A stretch of DNA of 64,000 bases from Streptantibioticus rubrisoli. GTDB taxonomy: Bacteria > Actinomycetota > Actinomycetes > Streptomycetales > Streptomycetaceae. Below the pieces are notes generated by a model. It saw only the letters and a program-made list of their open reading frames with translations. It did not search any database and was not told the DNA's origin. Within the stretch, counting starts at the first letter, position 1. Each line of letters begins with the position of its first letter. The DNA is taken from NCBI RefSeq assembly GCF_024436055.1, contig NZ_JANFNH010000011.1:1-64000 (forward strand), written 5' to 3'. Of the stretch, positions 17,287-28,401 are shown in pieces. The translations under genes were made by a program, and so were the position numbers.

Positions 17287-19065
17287 ATGCATCGGTACCG
17301 GTCCCACACCTGCGGCGAGCTTCGCGCCGCTGACGTCGACAAAGAGGTGCGCCTGTCCGGTTGGCTGCACAACCGGCGCGATCTGGGCGGCATCCTCTTC
17401 GTCGACCTGCGGGACCACTACGGCCTGGTGCAGCTGGTAGCCCGCCCCGGCACCGCCGCCTACGAGGCGCTGGACCGGCAGACCAAGGAGTCCGTCCTGC
17501 GGGTCGACGGCCGGGTGCTGGCCCGCGGTGCCGAGAACGTCAACCCCGAGTTGCCGACCGGTGAGATCGAGGTAGAGGTCACCGAGGTCGAGGTGCTGGG
17601 CGCCGCCGACCCGCTGCCTTTCCCGGTCTTCCCGGAGGACAACGCCAACGAGGAGGCCCGGCTCACCAACCGCTTCCTCGACCTGCGCCGTCAGCGCATG
17701 CACCGCAACATCATGCTGCGCTCCCAGGTCATCGCGTTCCTCCGCCAGGAGATGGCCGCCCTCGGCTTCAACGAGCTGGCGACCCCGATCCTGTCCGCGA
17801 CCTCCCCCGAGGGTGCCCGCGACTTCCTGGTCCCCTCCCGGGTCCACCCCGGCAAGTTCTACGCGCTGCCGCAGGCCCCCCAGCAGTTCAAGCAGCTGCT
17901 GATGATCGCGGGCTTCGACCGCTACTTCCAGATCGCGCCGTGCTTCCGCGACGAGGACAGCCGCGCCGACCGCTCGCCGGGCGAGTTCTACCAGCTCGAT
18001 GTCGAGATGAGCTTCGTGGAGCAGGAGGACGTCTTCTCCGTCATCGAGACGGTGATGACCGACCTGTTCGAGAAGTTCGGCGGTGGCCGCCACGTCACCT
18101 CGCCGTTCCCCCGCATCCCGTTCCGCGAGGCGATGCTCAAGTACGGCTCCGACAAGCCGGACCTGCGCGCCGAGCTCGAACTGGTCGATGTCTCTGGCGT
18201 GTTCGCCGACTCCGGTTTCAAGGCCTTCGCGGGCAAGCACGTCCGTGCCCTCGCGGTGCCGGACACCGCGGGCCAGCCGCGCAAGTTCTTCGACCAGATG
18301 GGCGAGTTCGCGGTCGAGCTGGGCGCCAAGGGCCTGGCCTGGATCCGCATCGGCGAGAACAACGAACTCACCGGCCCGATCGCCAAGTTCCTCACCGACG
18401 AGGACGTCAAGGCGCTGGTCGCGGCCGTGGACGGCAAGCCCGGCACCGCCGTCTTCTTCGGCGCGGGCGAGTTCGACGAGGTCTCCAAGATCATGGGTGC
18501 GGTCCGGGTGGAGGCCGCCAAGCGGTCCAGCCACTTCACCGAGAACGTCTTCCGGTTCTGCTGGATCGTGGACTTCCCGATGTTCGAGCGGAACGAGGAC
18601 ACCGGCCAGATCGAGTTCAGCCACAACCCGTTCTCCATGCCGCAGGGTGGCCTGGAAGCGCTGGAGACCAAGGACCCGCTGGACATCCTGGCCTGGCAGT
18701 ACGACATCGTCTGCAACGGTGTCGAGCTGTCCTCGGGCGCGATCCGGAACCACGAACCCGACATCATGTACAAGGCGTTCGAGATCGCGGGCTACTCGCG
18801 GGAGGCCGTGGAGCACGAGTTCGGCGGCATGCTGCGCGCCTTCCACTACGGCGCCCCGCCGCACGGTGGCATCGCCCCGGGCGTGGACCGCATGGTGATG
18901 CTGCTCGCCGACGAGCCCAACATCCGCGAGACCATCGCCTTCCCGCTCAACCAGACCGCCCAGGACCTGCTGATGGGTGCTCCGAGCGAGGTGGACGAGG
19001 CACGGTTGCGTGAGTTGCATCTCAGCCTCCGCAAGCCCGCGGCCAAGCCGGGCACGGAAAAGTAG
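17287..19065 (+). CDS. aspS: Aspartyl-tRNA synthetase
   Basis: The 592-residue class II synthetase starts [12 protein letters not shown] and has an OB-fold anticodon-binding domain (about 15-105). The catalytic core has motif 2 [19 protein letters not shown] (about 220), a bacterial GAD insertion (about 300-400) and motif 3 [13 protein letters not shown] near residue 540. It charges tRNA-Asp in the cytoplasm. Whether it also misacylates tRNA-Asn (non-discriminating type) cannot be decided here. ATG 17287 is used because homology starts there. A strong hairpin follows the stop codon. Confidence 0.97.
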   Translation: MHRYRSHTCGELRAADVDKEVRLSGWLHNRRDLGGILFVDLRDHYGLVQLVARPGTAAYEALDRQTKESVLRVDGRVLARGAENVNPELPTGEIEVEVTEVEVLGAADPLPFPVFPEDNANEEARLTNRFLDLRRQRMHRNIMLRSQVIAFLRQEMAALGFNELATPILSATSPEGARDFLVPSRVHPGKFYALPQAPQQFKQLLMIAGFDRYFQIAPCFRDEDSRADRSPGEFYQLDVEMSFVEQEDVFSVIETVMTDLFEKFGGGRHVTSPFPRIPFREAMLKYGSDKPDLRAELELVDVSGVFADSGFKAFAGKHVRALAVPDTAGQPRKFFDQMGEFAVELGAKGLAWIRIGENNELTGPIAKFLTDEDVKALVAAVDGKPGTAVFFGAGEFDEVSKIMGAVRVEAAKRSSHFTENVFRFCWIVDFPMFERNEDTGQIEFSHNPFSMPQGGLEALETKDPLDILAWQYDIVCNGVELSSGAIRNHEPDIMYKAFEIAGYSREAVEHEFGGMLRAFHYGAPPHGGIAPGVDRMVMLLADEPNIRETIAFPLNQTAQDLLMGAPSEVDEARLRELHLSLRKPAAKPGTEK

Positions 19066-19079
19066 GACATAGCGCGACA

Positions 19080-19114
19080 AAGACCCCGGAATCTCCTTTT
19101 GATTCCGGGGTCTT
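19080..19114 (+). terminator. aspS terminator
   Basis: A 14-bp perfect stem (19080-19093 with 19101-19114) and a 7-nt loop follow 14 bases after the aspS stop codon. Confidence 0.9.
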
Positions 19115-19163
19115 CGCGTATGCGGACGCGCATCCGCGGGCCACAGCATCTGGCAAGGTCTAC

Positions 19164-19182
19164 TAAGGTTCGCCTAAGCTAA
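19164..19182. promoter_or_regulatory. Iron box (DmdR/DtxR-type operator)
   Basis: TAAGGTTCGCCTAAGCTAA, read on the other strand, matches the DtxR/DmdR consensus TTAGGTTAGGCTAACCTAA at 16 of 19 positions. It lies 29 bases before the efe operon start, so iron-loaded DmdR should repress iron uptake. Confidence 0.8.
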
Positions 19183-19211
19183 GTTGCCCGTCCGCGAGAG
19201 GAAGCGACGAC

Positions 19212-21407
19212 ATGTGGGACGACGCGTTTCCCAGCTTTCTGATCGGCCTCAGAGAAGGACTCGAGGCCGGTCTGATCGTCTCCATCCTGGTGGCAACGCT
19301 GGTCCGCGCGGAGCAGAAGTCCCGTCTGCCGCAGGTGTGGACGGGTGTGCTGGGCGCGGTCGCGCTCTCCATGAGCTTCGGCGCGGTGCTCACCTTCACC
19401 GCCGCCAACCTCTCCGCCACCGCACAGGAGGCCTTCGGGGGCGCGCTGAGCGTCGTCGCGGTCGCCTTCGTCACCGCGATGGTCTTCTGGATGCGCCGCT
19501 CCGCGCGCAACCTGTCCGGTGAGATCCGCGAGAAGGTCACCAACGCGCTCTCCATGGGCGCGGGCATGCTGATCGTCACCTCGTTCCTCGCGGTGGGCCG
19601 TGAGGGACTTGAGACCGCGCTGTTCCTGTGGACCACCGCACGGGCCGCGGGCGAGTCCACCGGCCCGATGATCGGCGCCGCCATCGGCCTGGTGCTGGCC
19701 GCCGGGCTTTGCTGGGGCCTGTACCGCCGGGTGTTGAAGATCAACCTCACCAGGTTCTTCACCTACACCGGCATCGTGCTGATCGTCATCGCCGCGGGCG
19801 TGTTCGGCTACGGTCTGCGCGACCTCCAGGAGGGCGGCGTACTGCCCGGCGCCACCTCGTTCGCCGTCCACCTGAGCCAGAGCGTGGACGCCAGTTCGTG
19901 GTGGGGCACCCTTCTGCAGGGCGTCTTCAACCTCACCCCGCAGATGACCTGGCTGCAGACGGTCGCGTATGTCGGCTACCTCGCCGTCGTGATGACGCTG
20001 TTCGTACGCGGTGTTACGGCGGCCCGTCCGACAACCCCCAAGCCGCAGAAGGCGGTTGAGCCGCAGGCCGAGCAGCCCACACCGGAAGGGCAGGCGGAGC
20101 CGGAGAAGCAGCCCGCACCGCAGGAGCAGCCGGAGCCGCAGGAGCGGCAGGAACCGCAGGAGCGCCCGGAACCGCAGGGCGAGCAGCCGGAACCGCAGGA
20201 GCCGCAGAAGCAGCCGGAGCCGGAGCCTGAGCCGGAGAAGCAGCCTCACAGGCGCCCCGCGTGGGTCGTACCCGCGGCCGTGGTCGCCGTCCCCGTGGTG
20301 GTCGCCGGAGGCGTCATCGCGGTGTCCGGCGCCAAGCCCGACCAGACGCAGACCATCGCCGTCTCGGAGACCGACTGCGGCAAGGGCTTCAAGGCGCCCA
20401 AGCCGGGCCGCCAGAGCTTCCAGATGCACAACACCGGCAACAAGACCTCCGAGGTCTATCTGATCGACCCGTCGACCAACGCGGTCTACGGGGAGATCGA
20501 GGGCCTCGCGCCGGGCACCACCCGCGATCTGGTCGCCACCGTCGGCGGCGGCTCGTACGCCTGGCGCTGTGTGCCCACCGGCGGCAAGGTCACCACCTCC
20601 GCGGCGGTCCAGGTCAGCGGCGGCGGCAACGTCAGCGCGGTCGCTCCGGTCTCGGAAGACGACCTGAAGCCCGCCCTCGCGGCCTACAAGTCCTATGTGA
20701 ACAAGGGCCTGGCCACCCTGGTCACCCAGACCCAGACCCTCCAGGACGACGTGCGCGGCAACGACCTGGACGCCGCCAAGCACGACTGGCTCACCGCCCA
20801 TCTGACGTACTCCTCGCTGGGCGCCGCCTACGGCACCTTCCAGGACTTCGACAAGAAGATCAACGGGCGGTCCGACGGTCTGCCGCAGGGTGTCAACGAC
20901 CCTGGTTTCACCGGCTTCCACAAGGTCGAGTACCAGTTGTGGCACAGCGCCTCCGCCTCCGACGTCCAAGGCGGTGTCGACCAACTCGCCAAGGACGTCC
21001 AGGGATTGCAGAAGGCCTTCCCCACCCAGGACTTCGACGTCTCCGACCTGCCGCTGCGCACCCACGAGATCCTGGAGAACACCCTCCAGTTCGAGCTGAC
21101 CACCGACACCGACGACGGCAGCGGTACGAACCTGGCGACCGCCAACGCCAACCTCGCCGGTACCGAGGAACTCCTCGACGTGCTGCGGCCGTTGATCACC
21201 AAGCGCTCGCCGCAGCTGATCGGCACCGTGGACGCCGACATCGCCCGGGTACAAAAGCTCCTCGACGCGCAGCACAACGGCGACAGCTGGACGCCGGTCG
21301 AGAAGCTCGACCAGAACACGCGGATGGCGCTCAACGGCGCCACCGGCCAGCTCCTTGAGGACCTTTCCCCGATCCCCGACCTCCTCGAGATCCGGAAGTC
21401 TGCCTGA
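19212..21407 (+). CDS. efeUO: EfeU-EfeO fusion: iron permease with cupredoxin/M75 domain
   Basis: Residues 1-270 form an FTR1/EfeU permease with two REGLE motifs (LREGLEAGL near 14 and [11 protein letters not shown] near 128) in about seven helices. A Glu/Pro/Gln-rich linker (about 275-350) leads to another membrane helix (about 355-375). The EfeO part follows outside the membrane: a cupredoxin-like domain (about 385-480) and an M75 imelysin-like domain with an HxxE motif (HKVEY). In most bacteria these are two proteins. The protein would bind and import ferric/ferrous iron with EfeB. GAGAGGAAG precedes ATG 19212, and the stop codon overlaps efeB. Confidence 0.88.
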   Translation: MWDDAFPSFLIGLREGLEAGLIVSILVATLVRAEQKSRLPQVWTGVLGAVALSMSFGAVLTFTAANLSATAQEAFGGALSVVAVAFVTAMVFWMRRSARNLSGEIREKVTNALSMGAGMLIVTSFLAVGREGLETALFLWTTARAAGESTGPMIGAAIGLVLAAGLCWGLYRRVLKINLTRFFTYTGIVLIVIAAGVFGYGLRDLQEGGVLPGATSFAVHLSQSVDASSWWGTLLQGVFNLTPQMTWLQTVAYVGYLAVVMTLFVRGVTAARPTTPKPQKAVEPQAEQPTPEGQAEPEKQPAPQEQPEPQERQEPQERPEPQGEQPEPQEPQKQPEPEPEPEKQPHRRPAWVVPAAVVAVPVVVAGGVIAVSGAKPDQTQTIAVSETDCGKGFKAPKPGRQSFQMHNTGNKTSEVYLIDPSTNAVYGEIEGLAPGTTRDLVATVGGGSYAWRCVPTGGKVTTSAAVQVSGGGNVSAVAPVSEDDLKPALAAYKSYVNKGLATLVTQTQTLQDDVRGNDLDAAKHDWLTAHLTYSSLGAAYGTFQDFDKKINGRSDGLPQGVNDPGFTGFHKVEYQLWHSASASDVQGGVDQLAKDVQGLQKAFPTQDFDVSDLPLRTHEILENTLQFELTTDTDDGSGTNLATANANLAGTEELLDVLRPLITKRSPQLIGTVDADIARVQKLLDAQHNGDSWTPVEKLDQNTRMALNGATGQLLEDLSPIPDLLEIRKSA

Positions 21408-22723
21408 TGTCCTGTCCTGTGAATCACGAAGCCATGTCCGCCGCCGCCCAGGGCGGCTGCCCGGCGGGCCATGGGCGCCGTTCGTTCATGAAGACGGCAC
21501 TGGGCGCGGGCGCGGCCGGTGCGGTGCTCGCCGGTGGTGGCGTGGCGCTGAGCGCTGGCCGGGCCTCGGCCGAGGCCGACGGCACCACCGAGCATGGGGC
21601 GCCGATCACTAGCCGGGCGGGCGCTGTCGACTTCCACGGCCAGTACCAGGCGGGCATCCTCACCCCGCAGCCGACGGCCGCGACGTTCGTCTCGTTGAAC
21701 GTGCTGGCGCGGAACCGCAAGGAACTCACCGACCTGTTCAGGACGATCACCGAGCGGGCGCGCTTCCTGACCGCCGGTGGCACCCCGGTCGACCTCGGCG
21801 TCGGCGCACCGCCGTCCGACAACGGCATCCTGGGGCCGGTGGTTCCCGCGGACGCGCTCACCGTCACGCTCGGCGTCGGCTCCTCGCTGTTCGACGACCG
21901 CTTCGGGCTCGCCAAGGCCAAGCCGCGCAAGCTGACCCCGATGCGCACCTTCCCCAACGACAACCTCAACCCGGCCGAGTGCCACGGCGATCTGTCGCTG
22001 CAGATCTGCGCGGGCAGCCAGGACACCGTGCTGCACGCGCTGCGCGACATCGCCAAGCACACCCGTGGCGCGATGCAGATCAAGTGGAAGATCGACGGCT
22101 TCCAGAGCGCACCGCGCCCGGCCGGTGCCCAGCGCAACCTGCTCGGGTTCAAGGACGGCATCGCCAACCCGGACGTGAGGTCCCCGCGCGAGATGGACCA
22201 CCTGGTCTGGGTGACCGGCTCAAGTGGCGAGCCCTCGTGGGCCGTTGGCGGCAGCTACCAGGTGATCCGCATCATCCGCATGCTGGTGGAGTTCTGGGAC
22301 CGGGTCTCGCTCACCGAGCAGGAGAAGATGTTCGGCCGCCGCAAGGACACCGGCGCGCCGCTCGACGGTGCCAACGAGACGGACATCCCGGACTACGCCA
22401 AGGACCCGCAGGGCAACGCGATTCCGCTGGACGCGCACATCCGGCGGGCCAACCCGCGCACCGCCAAGACCGACGAATCGCGCATCCTGCGCCGGGGCTT
22501 CAACTACGACCGGGGCGTGGACAACGTCGGCAACCTCGATATGGGACTGGTCTTCTGCTGCTACCAGCAGGACGTGGTGCGGCAGTTCGAGGCCACCCAG
22601 ACGCGGCTCATTGATGAGCCGCTGGTCGACTACATCTCGCCGAGGGGCGGCGGGTACTTCTTCTGCGTGCCCGGCGTGCGGGACGAGAAGGACTGGCTGG
22701 GGCGCGGGTTGCTCGCCGGGTAG
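21407..22723 (+). CDS. efeB: Dyp-type haem peroxidase of the iron-uptake system
   Basis: The 438-residue protein has a Tat signal ([12 protein letters not shown]) and Dyp motifs: [10 protein letters not shown] (the GxxDG motif that supplies the distal Asp) and the proximal haem His in [10 protein letters not shown]. EfeB oxidises substrates or removes iron from haem outside the cell for EfeUO. Its ATG overlaps the efeUO stop codon (TGATG), so the two are translationally coupled and share the iron box. The unusual Cys-containing leader before the Tat motif ([12 protein letters not shown]) may simply be a long n-region. Confidence 0.9.
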   Translation: MSCPVNHEAMSAAAQGGCPAGHGRRSFMKTALGAGAAGAVLAGGGVALSAGRASAEADGTTEHGAPITSRAGAVDFHGQYQAGILTPQPTAATFVSLNVLARNRKELTDLFRTITERARFLTAGGTPVDLGVGAPPSDNGILGPVVPADALTVTLGVGSSLFDDRFGLAKAKPRKLTPMRTFPNDNLNPAECHGDLSLQICAGSQDTVLHALRDIAKHTRGAMQIKWKIDGFQSAPRPAGAQRNLLGFKDGIANPDVRSPREMDHLVWVTGSSGEPSWAVGGSYQVIRIIRMLVEFWDRVSLTEQEKMFGRRKDTGAPLDGANETDIPDYAKDPQGNAIPLDAHIRRANPRTAKTDESRILRRGFNYDRGVDNVGNLDMGLVFCCYQQDVVRQFEATQTRLIDEPLVDYISPRGGGYFFCVPGVRDEKDWLGRGLLAG

Positions 22724-22755
22724 CCGCTTTTCCCCACCCCGCCCCTTCCCGGAAC

Positions 22756-22772
22756 TGGGGGCTCCGCCCCCA
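22756..22772. repeat. Dispersed palindrome after efeB (probable terminator)
   Basis: TGGGGGCTCCGCCCCCA is an exact copy of the palindrome at 16838-16854 and lies between the convergent efeB and metG genes, where it may terminate both. Confidence 0.6.
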
Positions 22773-22798
22773 GACCCCCGGGCTGTGCTGAGCGCGCG

Positions 22799-24523
22799 CT
22801 ATGCAGCTTGCTCCGTGCCGCCGAAGCGCTCGCGGTAGGACTCCAGGTCCTCCTCGGTGATCTTCGCGAAGAGCACCGGCGGCACCGTGAACGGCGTCCC
22901 CGCCGGGACCGCGTCCAGGGCGCGGGCGTGGTCCGCCGTCACCCACTGGGCGTTGTCGCCCTCCAGCGAGAACGCCTCCCGCATGGCCCGGGCCGAGGCC
23001 GGGATGAACGGCTCGGAGATCACCGAGTACAGGTGGATCAGGTTCATCGCCGTACGCAGCGTGAGCGCCGCGCCGTCCTGGTCGGTCTTGATCTCCAGCC
23101 AGGGCGCCTTCTCCTCCAGGTAGGAGTTGCCCGCGCTCCACAGCGCGCGCAGCGCCTGCGCGGCCTTGCGGAACTGGAGGGCGTCCATGTGCTCCTCGTA
23201 CTCGGCCAGCAGCTCGGCGATCTGCTCGCCCAGCTTGGCCTCCGCCTCGCCCGCCTCCCGGCCGGTCGGGACCGTGTCGCCGAACCGCTTGCGGGAGAAG
23301 GACAGCACGCGGTTCACGAAGTTGCCGAGGGTGTCGGCCAGGTCCTTGTTGACCGAGGAGGCGAACAACTCCCAGGTGAAGCTGGTGTCGTCGGACTCCG
23401 GCGCGTTCGCCATCAGGAAGTAGCGCCAGTAGTCGGCGGGCAGCAGGTCCAGCGCCGCGTCGGTGAACACACCGCGCCGCTGGCTGGTGGAGAACTTGCC
23501 GCCGTAGTAGTTCAGCCAGTTGAAGGCCTTGACGTAGTCGACCTTCTTCCACGGCTCACGGGTGCCGAGTTGGGTGGCCGGGAACATCACCGTGTGGAAC
23601 GGGACGTTGTCCTTCGCCATGAACTCGGTGTAGCGGACGGTGTCGTCGGCCTCGTACCACCAGGACTTCCAGTCCCGGTTCTCCGGGTCGACGTCCGCCC
23701 ACTCCTTGGTGGCGCCGATGTACTCGATCGGCGCGTCGAACCACACGTAGAAGACCTTGCCCTCGGCCGCCAACTCCGGCCAGACGTCGGCCGGTACGGG
23801 CACGCCCCACTCCAGGTCGCGGGTGATCGCCCGGTCCTGCAGGCCCTCGGTCAGCCACTTGTGGGCGATCGAGGAGGCCAGCGTCGGCCACTCCTTGCTG
23901 CCGTTGGTGTCCAGCCAGCCCTCGACCTCGGGCTGCAGCTTGGACTGGAGCAGGAACAGGTGCTTGGTTTCCCGGACCTCAAGGCGGCTGCTGCCGCTGA
24001 TCGCCGAGCGGGCGTCGATCAGGTCGGTGGGGTCCAGCACCCGGGTGCAGTTCTCGCACTGGTCGCCGCGCGCCTTGTCGTAGCCGCAGTGCGGGCAGGT
24101 GCCGACGATGTAGCGGTCGGGCAGGAAGCGCTCGTCGTCCAGCGAGTACACCTGGCGGATCGCTCGCTCCTCGATGAAGCCGTTCTCCTTCAGCCGACGC
24201 GCGAAGTGCTGGGTGATGTCGCGGTTCTCCGCGGAGGAGCTGCGGCCGAAGTAGTCGAAGGACAGCTCGAAGCCGTCGTAGATGGCCTTCTGCGCGTCGT
24301 GCTGCTGGGCGCAGAAGGCGTCCACCGGCAGTCCGGCCTCCTTGGCGGCGAGTTCGGCAGGGGTGCCGTGCTCGTCAGTGGCACAGATGTAGAGCACGTC
24401 GTGGCCGCGCTGGCGCAGGTACCGCGCGTACACGTCGGCGGGGAGCATGGACCCGACCATGTTGCCCAGGTGCTTGATGCCATTGATGTACGGCAGGGCG
24501 CTGGTGATCAGGTGTCGGGCCAT
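22799..24523 (-). CDS. metG: Methionyl-tRNA synthetase
   Basis: The 574-residue class I synthetase shows the HIGH-type segment [13 protein letters not shown] at residues 7-20, a zinc knuckle with [17 protein letters not shown] (about residues 145-165) and a KMSKS-type loop written KFSTSQ. The anticodon-binding helical domain forms the C-terminus, and no C-terminal dimerisation domain is present, as in other actinobacteria. ATG 24523 is preceded by GGGAG; an in-frame start 39 bases upstream is less likely. Confidence 0.95.
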   Translation of the reverse strand: MARHLITSALPYINGIKHLGNMVGSMLPADVYARYLRQRGHDVLYICATDEHGTPAELAAKEAGLPVDAFCAQQHDAQKAIYDGFELSFDYFGRSSSAENRDITQHFARRLKENGFIEERAIRQVYSLDDERFLPDRYIVGTCPHCGYDKARGDQCENCTRVLDPTDLIDARSAISGSSRLEVRETKHLFLLQSKLQPEVEGWLDTNGSKEWPTLASSIAHKWLTEGLQDRAITRDLEWGVPVPADVWPELAAEGKVFYVWFDAPIEYIGATKEWADVDPENRDWKSWWYEADDTVRYTEFMAKDNVPFHTVMFPATQLGTREPWKKVDYVKAFNWLNYYGGKFSTSQRRGVFTDAALDLLPADYWRYFLMANAPESDDTSFTWELFASSVNKDLADTLGNFVNRVLSFSRKRFGDTVPTGREAGEAEAKLGEQIAELLAEYEEHMDALQFRKAAQALRALWSAGNSYLEEKAPWLEIKTDQDGAALTLRTAMNLIHLYSVISEPFIPASARAMREAFSLEGDNAQWVTADHARALDAVPAGTPFTVPPVLFAKITEEDLESYRERFGGTEQAA

Positions 24524-24615
24524 TGCTCGGGCTCCCAGGATTCGTCTACGGACTGTAGACATCGTATATGCGGGCTCCGGGGCGCTGTCTCCGGAAATCC
24601 CCTGTCACTCCTGCC

Positions 24616-25419
24616 TCAGCGGTCGCCGAGAATCCGCTCGACGACCAGGGCGATTCCGTCCTCTTCGTTGCTCGCGGTCACCTCGTCGGCAACCGCCTTC
24701 AGCTCGTCGTGCGCGTTCGCCATCGCGACGCCGTGCGCCGCCCAGCCGAACATCGGAACGTCGTTGGGCATGTCACCGAACGCGATGGTGTCCGCCGCGG
24801 TCAGTGCGAGGCGGCGGGCGGCCAGCGACAACCCCGTCGCCTTGCTCAGGCCGAGCGGCAGCAGCTCCACGATGCCCTCGCCCGCCATCACCACGCCCAC
24901 CAGATGTCCGGCGGCACCCCGGGCAACCGCGGCGAGCTCGTCGTCGCCGAGCCGTGGGTGCTGGATGAACACCTTGCCGATGGGCGCGGCCCACATCTCG
25001 GCGCGTTCCCGAAGCCGGGTGACCGGCAGCTCGGTCGCCAGCTGGTAGCCGTCGCCCATCAGGAACTCGCCGTCCAGACCGTCCCGGACGGTGGCCACGG
25101 CCAGTTCGCCGGTCTCCGCCTCGATCTTCGCCAGCGCGGTGGCCGCCGCCTGCCGGTCGAGCGTCACCGAGGTCAGCAGCCGGTGCTCCCCGGCGTGGTA
25201 GACCTGCGCGCCCTGCCCGCAGACCGCCAGGCCCCGGTAGCCGAGGGCGTCCAGTATGTGCCTGGTACGGGACACCGGGCGCCCGGTCACCACGATGTGC
25301 GCGGCGCCCGCCGCGGTGGCCGCGGCGAGCGCCTCACGGGTGCGCGGTGAGACGGTGCCGTCGCCGCGCAGCAGCGTGCCGTCGAGGTCGGTGGCGATGA
25401 GGCGGTAGGACGGCGTCAC
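24616..25419 (-). CDS. HAD-superfamily (Cof-type) phosphatase
   Basis: The 267-residue protein has HAD motif I DLDGTLL at residues 9-15, motif II in VVTGRP and motif [12 protein letters not shown] near residue 215, with a C2 cap between them. This is the Cof/YbiV sugar-phosphate phosphatase layout; the substrate is unknown. The GTG start at 25419 overlaps the serS stop codon (GTGA), so it is translated with serS as one operon. Confidence 0.88.
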   Translation of the reverse strand: MTPSYRLIATDLDGTLLRGDGTVSPRTREALAAATAAGAAHIVVTGRPVSRTRHILDALGYRGLAVCGQGAQVYHAGEHRLLTSVTLDRQAAATALAKIEAETGELAVATVRDGLDGEFLMGDGYQLATELPVTRLRERAEMWAAPIGKVFIQHPRLGDDELAAVARGAAGHLVGVVMAGEGIVELLPLGLSKATGLSLAARRLALTAADTIAFGDMPNDVPMFGWAAHGVAMANAHDELKAVADEVTASNEEDGIALVVERILGDR

Positions 25420-26705
25420 TTGGCGACGGGCTCCAGCACCTCGCGGCCACCGAGGTACGGGCGCAGCACCTCGGGCACCACGACCGAGCCGTCGGCCTGC
25501 TGGTGGTTCTCCAGCAGCGCGACGATGGTGCGGGGCACCGCGCACAGCGTGCCGTTGAGCGTGGCGAGCGGCCGGGTGACCTGCTTGCCGTCGCGCTCCT
25601 CGCGCATCCGCACCGACAGCCGACGGGCCTGGAACTCGGTGCAGTTCGAGGCCGAGGTCAGCTCGCGGTACTTGCCCTGGGTCGGGATCCACGCCTCGCA
25701 GTCGTACTTGCGGGACGCCGAGGCGCCGAGGTCGCCGGTGGCCACGTCGATCACCTGGAACGGCAGGCCGAGCGCGCTGAGCCACTGCTTCTCCCAGGCC
25801 AGCAGCCGGGCGTGCTCCGCCTCGGCCTCCTCCGGGGCGACGAAGCAGAACATCTCCACCTTGTCGAACTGGTGGACCCGGAAGATGCCCCGGGTGTCCT
25901 TGCCGTATGTGCCCGCCTCGCGGCGGAAGCAGGGCGAGAAGCCCGCGTAGCGCAGCGGCAGCTTCGCGGCGTCGACGATCTCGTCCATGTGGTAGGCGGC
26001 GAGCGGTACTTCGGAGGTGCCGACCAGGTAGTAGTCGTCCTTCTCCAGGTGGTACACGTTCTCCGCGGCCTGGCCGAGGAAGCCGGTGCCCTCCATGGCC
26101 TGCGGGCGGACCAGGGCCGGGGTGAGCATCGGGGTGAAACCGGCCTCGGTGGCCTGCGCGATGGCCGCGTTGACCAGGGCCAGCTCCAGCAGGGCGCCGA
26201 CGCCGGTGAGGTAGTAGAAGCGCGAGCCGGAGACCTTCGCGGCGCGCTCCACGTCGATGGCGCCGAGCGCCTGGCCCAGCTCCAGGTGGTCCTTGGGCTC
26301 GAAGCCCTCCGCGGCGAAGTCGCGGGGGGTGCCGATGGTCTCCAGGACGGCGAAGTCCTCCTCGCCGCCCACGGGGACGTCGGGGTGGACGATGTTGCCG
26401 AGCTGGAGCAGCAGGCGCTGCGCCTCCTCGGCGGCCTCGTCCTGCTCGGCGTCGGCGGCCTTGACGGCGGCGGACAGCTCCGCGGCCTGCTTCAGCAGTT
26501 CGGCCTTCTCGTCGCCGGTGGCCTTGGGGATGCGCTTACCGAGGGTCTTCTGCTCGGCGCGCAGCTGGTCGAAGCGGGAGCCGGACGACCTGCGCCGCTC
26601 GTCGGCGGAGAGCAGTGCGTCGACGAGGCCGACGTCCTCTCCACGGGCGCGCTGGGAGGCGCGCACACGGTCGGGGTCCTCACGGAGCAGGCGAAGGTCA
26701 ATCAC
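25416..26705 (-). CDS. serS: Seryl-tRNA synthetase
   Basis: The 429-residue class II synthetase begins with the coiled-coil tRNA-binding arm ([18 protein letters not shown] to about residue 105). The catalytic domain shows motif 2 around [20 protein letters not shown] and a motif 3 region near the C-terminus. GTG 26705 is the start by homology; there is no clear ribosome site, and a TAGCCT element just upstream suggests a leaderless transcript. The long upstream gap contains DnaA boxes. Its substrate tRNA-Ser(UGA) is encoded at 45149-45235. Confidence 0.95.
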   Translation of the reverse strand: MIDLRLLREDPDRVRASQRARGEDVGLVDALLSADERRRSSGSRFDQLRAEQKTLGKRIPKATGDEKAELLKQAAELSAAVKAADAEQDEAAEEAQRLLLQLGNIVHPDVPVGGEEDFAVLETIGTPRDFAAEGFEPKDHLELGQALGAIDVERAAKVSGSRFYYLTGVGALLELALVNAAIAQATEAGFTPMLTPALVRPQAMEGTGFLGQAAENVYHLEKDDYYLVGTSEVPLAAYHMDEIVDAAKLPLRYAGFSPCFRREAGTYGKDTRGIFRVHQFDKVEMFCFVAPEEAEAEHARLLAWEKQWLSALGLPFQVIDVATGDLGASASRKYDCEAWIPTQGKYRELTSASNCTEFQARRLSVRMREERDGKQVTRPLATLNGTLCAVPRTIVALLENHQQADGSVVVPEVLRPYLGGREVLEPVAK

Positions 26706-26888
26706 GGCTACAGGCTACCGGGATGCTGACCGTGACCGCGACAAGTTAAGTGCGATATGTGGCGATTTGCCCGTTTTAAGGAAAAGGCGGGGAAAGTCGA
26801 TAAGGGTGGGAAAGGTATTCGTCAACCGAATTCACCGTCTCCCTCCCTTGAGGCATCTGCGCTATGGAGCATCGAAGTTGGGGGCCGG

Positions 26889-27217
26889 TTATCCACAGGT
26901 GGGCGGGGGTGCAATTCGTTATCCACAGGGTGTGCGCGCGGTCTGTGGAGAACGTGCTTGATCGTTTTGTGGTACGAGCTGGCGGCAATGATTCCGGGTT
27001 TAAACCGGCCGCACACTCACTTTCGAGTGAGAAACGCTCCGCTTGGTTCGCCCTGTAGAGTTGCTGTACGGAATTACGCTGACGAATGGTGCACGGTTGA
27101 CCTCCGGGGCTCGACGCCCCGTTGAACCGATTTGTCGACTAAGCCGCAATCTCCTCCACGCCGATCTGTCGACTTATCCCCAGCTCCCAACCGGCCTGTG
27201 GATAACTCCGTGGATAA
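26889..27217. promoter_or_regulatory. DnaA-box cluster outside oriC
   Basis: Perfect boxes TTATCCACA occur at 26889-26897 and 26919-26927, and the inverted TGTGGATAA at 27197-27205. One-mismatch boxes lie at 26944-26952 (TGTGGAGAA), 27174-27182 (TTATCCCCA) and 27209-27217 (CGTGGATAA). Pair spacings are 30 and 12 bp. A non-oriC DnaA-box cluster that modulates replication initiation has been described in S. coelicolor; whether this is the same locus I cannot verify. Confidence 0.7.
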
Positions 27218-27384
27218 CCCACAAGGGGCAGTCGCCCCACGGCCGACCGCGAGATCCACGCCGTTCCGGCCGCCCAGACGCGACCCGCTGTCCGCTGCGC
27301 TGGCGAGATCCGCGCCCTCTTAGCCCTCGCCGCGGGCGATCAGACCACTCGCGGGGTGCGCTGGGCGGGGCGGGTTCCCCCGCG

Positions 27385-27409
27385 GCGGGCGGGCGCTACG
27401 CCCGCCCGC
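27385..27409 (-). terminator. pheA terminator hairpin
   Basis: An 11-bp G+C stem (27385-27395 with 27399-27409) with a 3-nt loop lies just beyond the pheA stop codon on the minus strand. Confidence 0.7.
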
Positions 27410-27415
27410 GGAGCG

Positions 27416-28351
27416 CTACGCCCGTCCGTCGAGCGCTCGGGACAGCCAGTCGGCCGCGGCCGCGAACTCCTCGTCCGTGGTGCCCGGCCGTACCTGCGGC
27501 GCCGTCTCGTCGGCCCGCGGATACGAGCCGAGGAACCGCACCTGCGGGCAGATCCGCTTCAACCCCATCAGCGCCTCACCGACCCGGCGGTCGGTGATGT
27601 GGCCCTCCGCGTCGACCGAGAAGCAGTACCGCCCGATCCCGCCCCCGGTCGGCCGGGACTCGATGCGCACCAGGTTGACCCCGCGCACCGCGAACTCCTG
27701 GAGCAGTTCCAGCAGCGCGCCCGGGTGGTCGTCGCCCAGCCAGAACACCGCCGACGTCTTGTCCGCCCCGGTCCGCGCCGCCGCCCGGCCTGGCCGTCCG
27801 GCCAGGACGAACCGGGTCTGCGCGTTGGGCACGTCATGGATCTCGGTGACCAGCGGTTCCAACCCGTACGTCGGCGCCGCGAACTCGCCCGCGAACGCGG
27901 CGTCGAACCGGCCCTCCTGGACCTGCCGGGCGCCGTCCGCGTTGGAGGCCGCCGACTCCCACACCGCCTCGGGAAGGTTCGCCTTCAGCCAGTTGCGGAC
28001 CTGCGGCTGGGCCACCGGATGCCCGGTGACCGTCTTGACGTCGGCCAGCCTGGTGCCCGGCCGTACCAGCAGCGCGAAGGCGATCGGCAGCAGCACCTCG
28101 CGGTAGATCATCAGCGGTTCGCCGGTGGCCAGTTCGTCCAGCGTGGCGTTGACCCCGCCCTCGACCGAGTTCTCGATCGGCACCAGCGCGCCGTCCGCCT
28201 CCCCGGCCCGCACCGCGTCCAGCGCGGCGGGCACCGACACCATCGGCACCAGCTCGCGGGTCGCCGCCTCCGGCAGCGTGCGGATCGCGGCTTCGGTGAA
28301 GGTGCCTTCGGGCCCTAGATACGTGTACCTGGCGGCGGACGAGGACATCAT
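27416..28351 (-). CDS. pheA: Prephenate dehydratase
   Basis: The 311-residue protein has the prephenate dehydratase domain (YLGPEGTFTEAA near residue 10; VPIENSVEGGV near 57; the conserved TR motif in NAQTRFVLAG near 180) and a C-terminal ACT domain (about 200-280) that gives feedback inhibition by phenylalanine, with ESRPTGGGIGRYCF matching the ESRP motif. It makes phenylpyruvate for phenylalanine synthesis. It is a monofunctional enzyme, without chorismate mutase. The start may be 28351 or the next Met codon. Confidence 0.95.
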   Translation of the reverse strand: MMSSSAARYTYLGPEGTFTEAAIRTLPEAATRELVPMVSVPAALDAVRAGEADGALVPIENSVEGGVNATLDELATGEPLMIYREVLLPIAFALLVRPGTRLADVKTVTGHPVAQPQVRNWLKANLPEAVWESAASNADGARQVQEGRFDAAFAGEFAAPTYGLEPLVTEIHDVPNAQTRFVLAGRPGRAAARTGADKTSAVFWLGDDHPGALLELLQEFAVRGVNLVRIESRPTGGGIGRYCFSVDAEGHITDRRVGEALMGLKRICPQVRFLGSYPRADETAPQVRPGTTDEEFAAAADWLSRALDGRA

Positions 28352-28401
28352 GGGGCCACCCTAGTGCGACGGCGGCCCGTCGCGGCGTGGCCGTCCACTA
28401 C

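Larger units (their letters stand above)
26706..27415. other. 710-bp gene-free region between serS and pheA
   Basis: No coding sequence is supported. The region is less G+C-rich than its surroundings and contains several DnaA boxes, a palindrome GGTTTAAACC near 26998, a hairpin CTCAC/GTGAG (27016-27031), a hairpin CGGGGC/GCCCCG (27105-27121) and a 13-bp near-direct repeat CGATYTGTCGACT (27128-27140 and 27162-27174). Such density of sites over 300 bp suggests a protein-DNA complex rather than an ordinary promoter. Confidence 0.8.

Noticed and set aside
16993-19149. 718-codon minus-strand frame opposite aspS
   Set aside because: Shadow of aspS with Gly/Arg/Asp/Leu-rich composition; no homology.
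26706-27415. oriC
   Set aside because: The DnaA boxes are suggestive, but dnaA, dnaN, rpmH and gyrB are not adjacent, and only about six boxes are present, far fewer than in a Streptomyces oriC.
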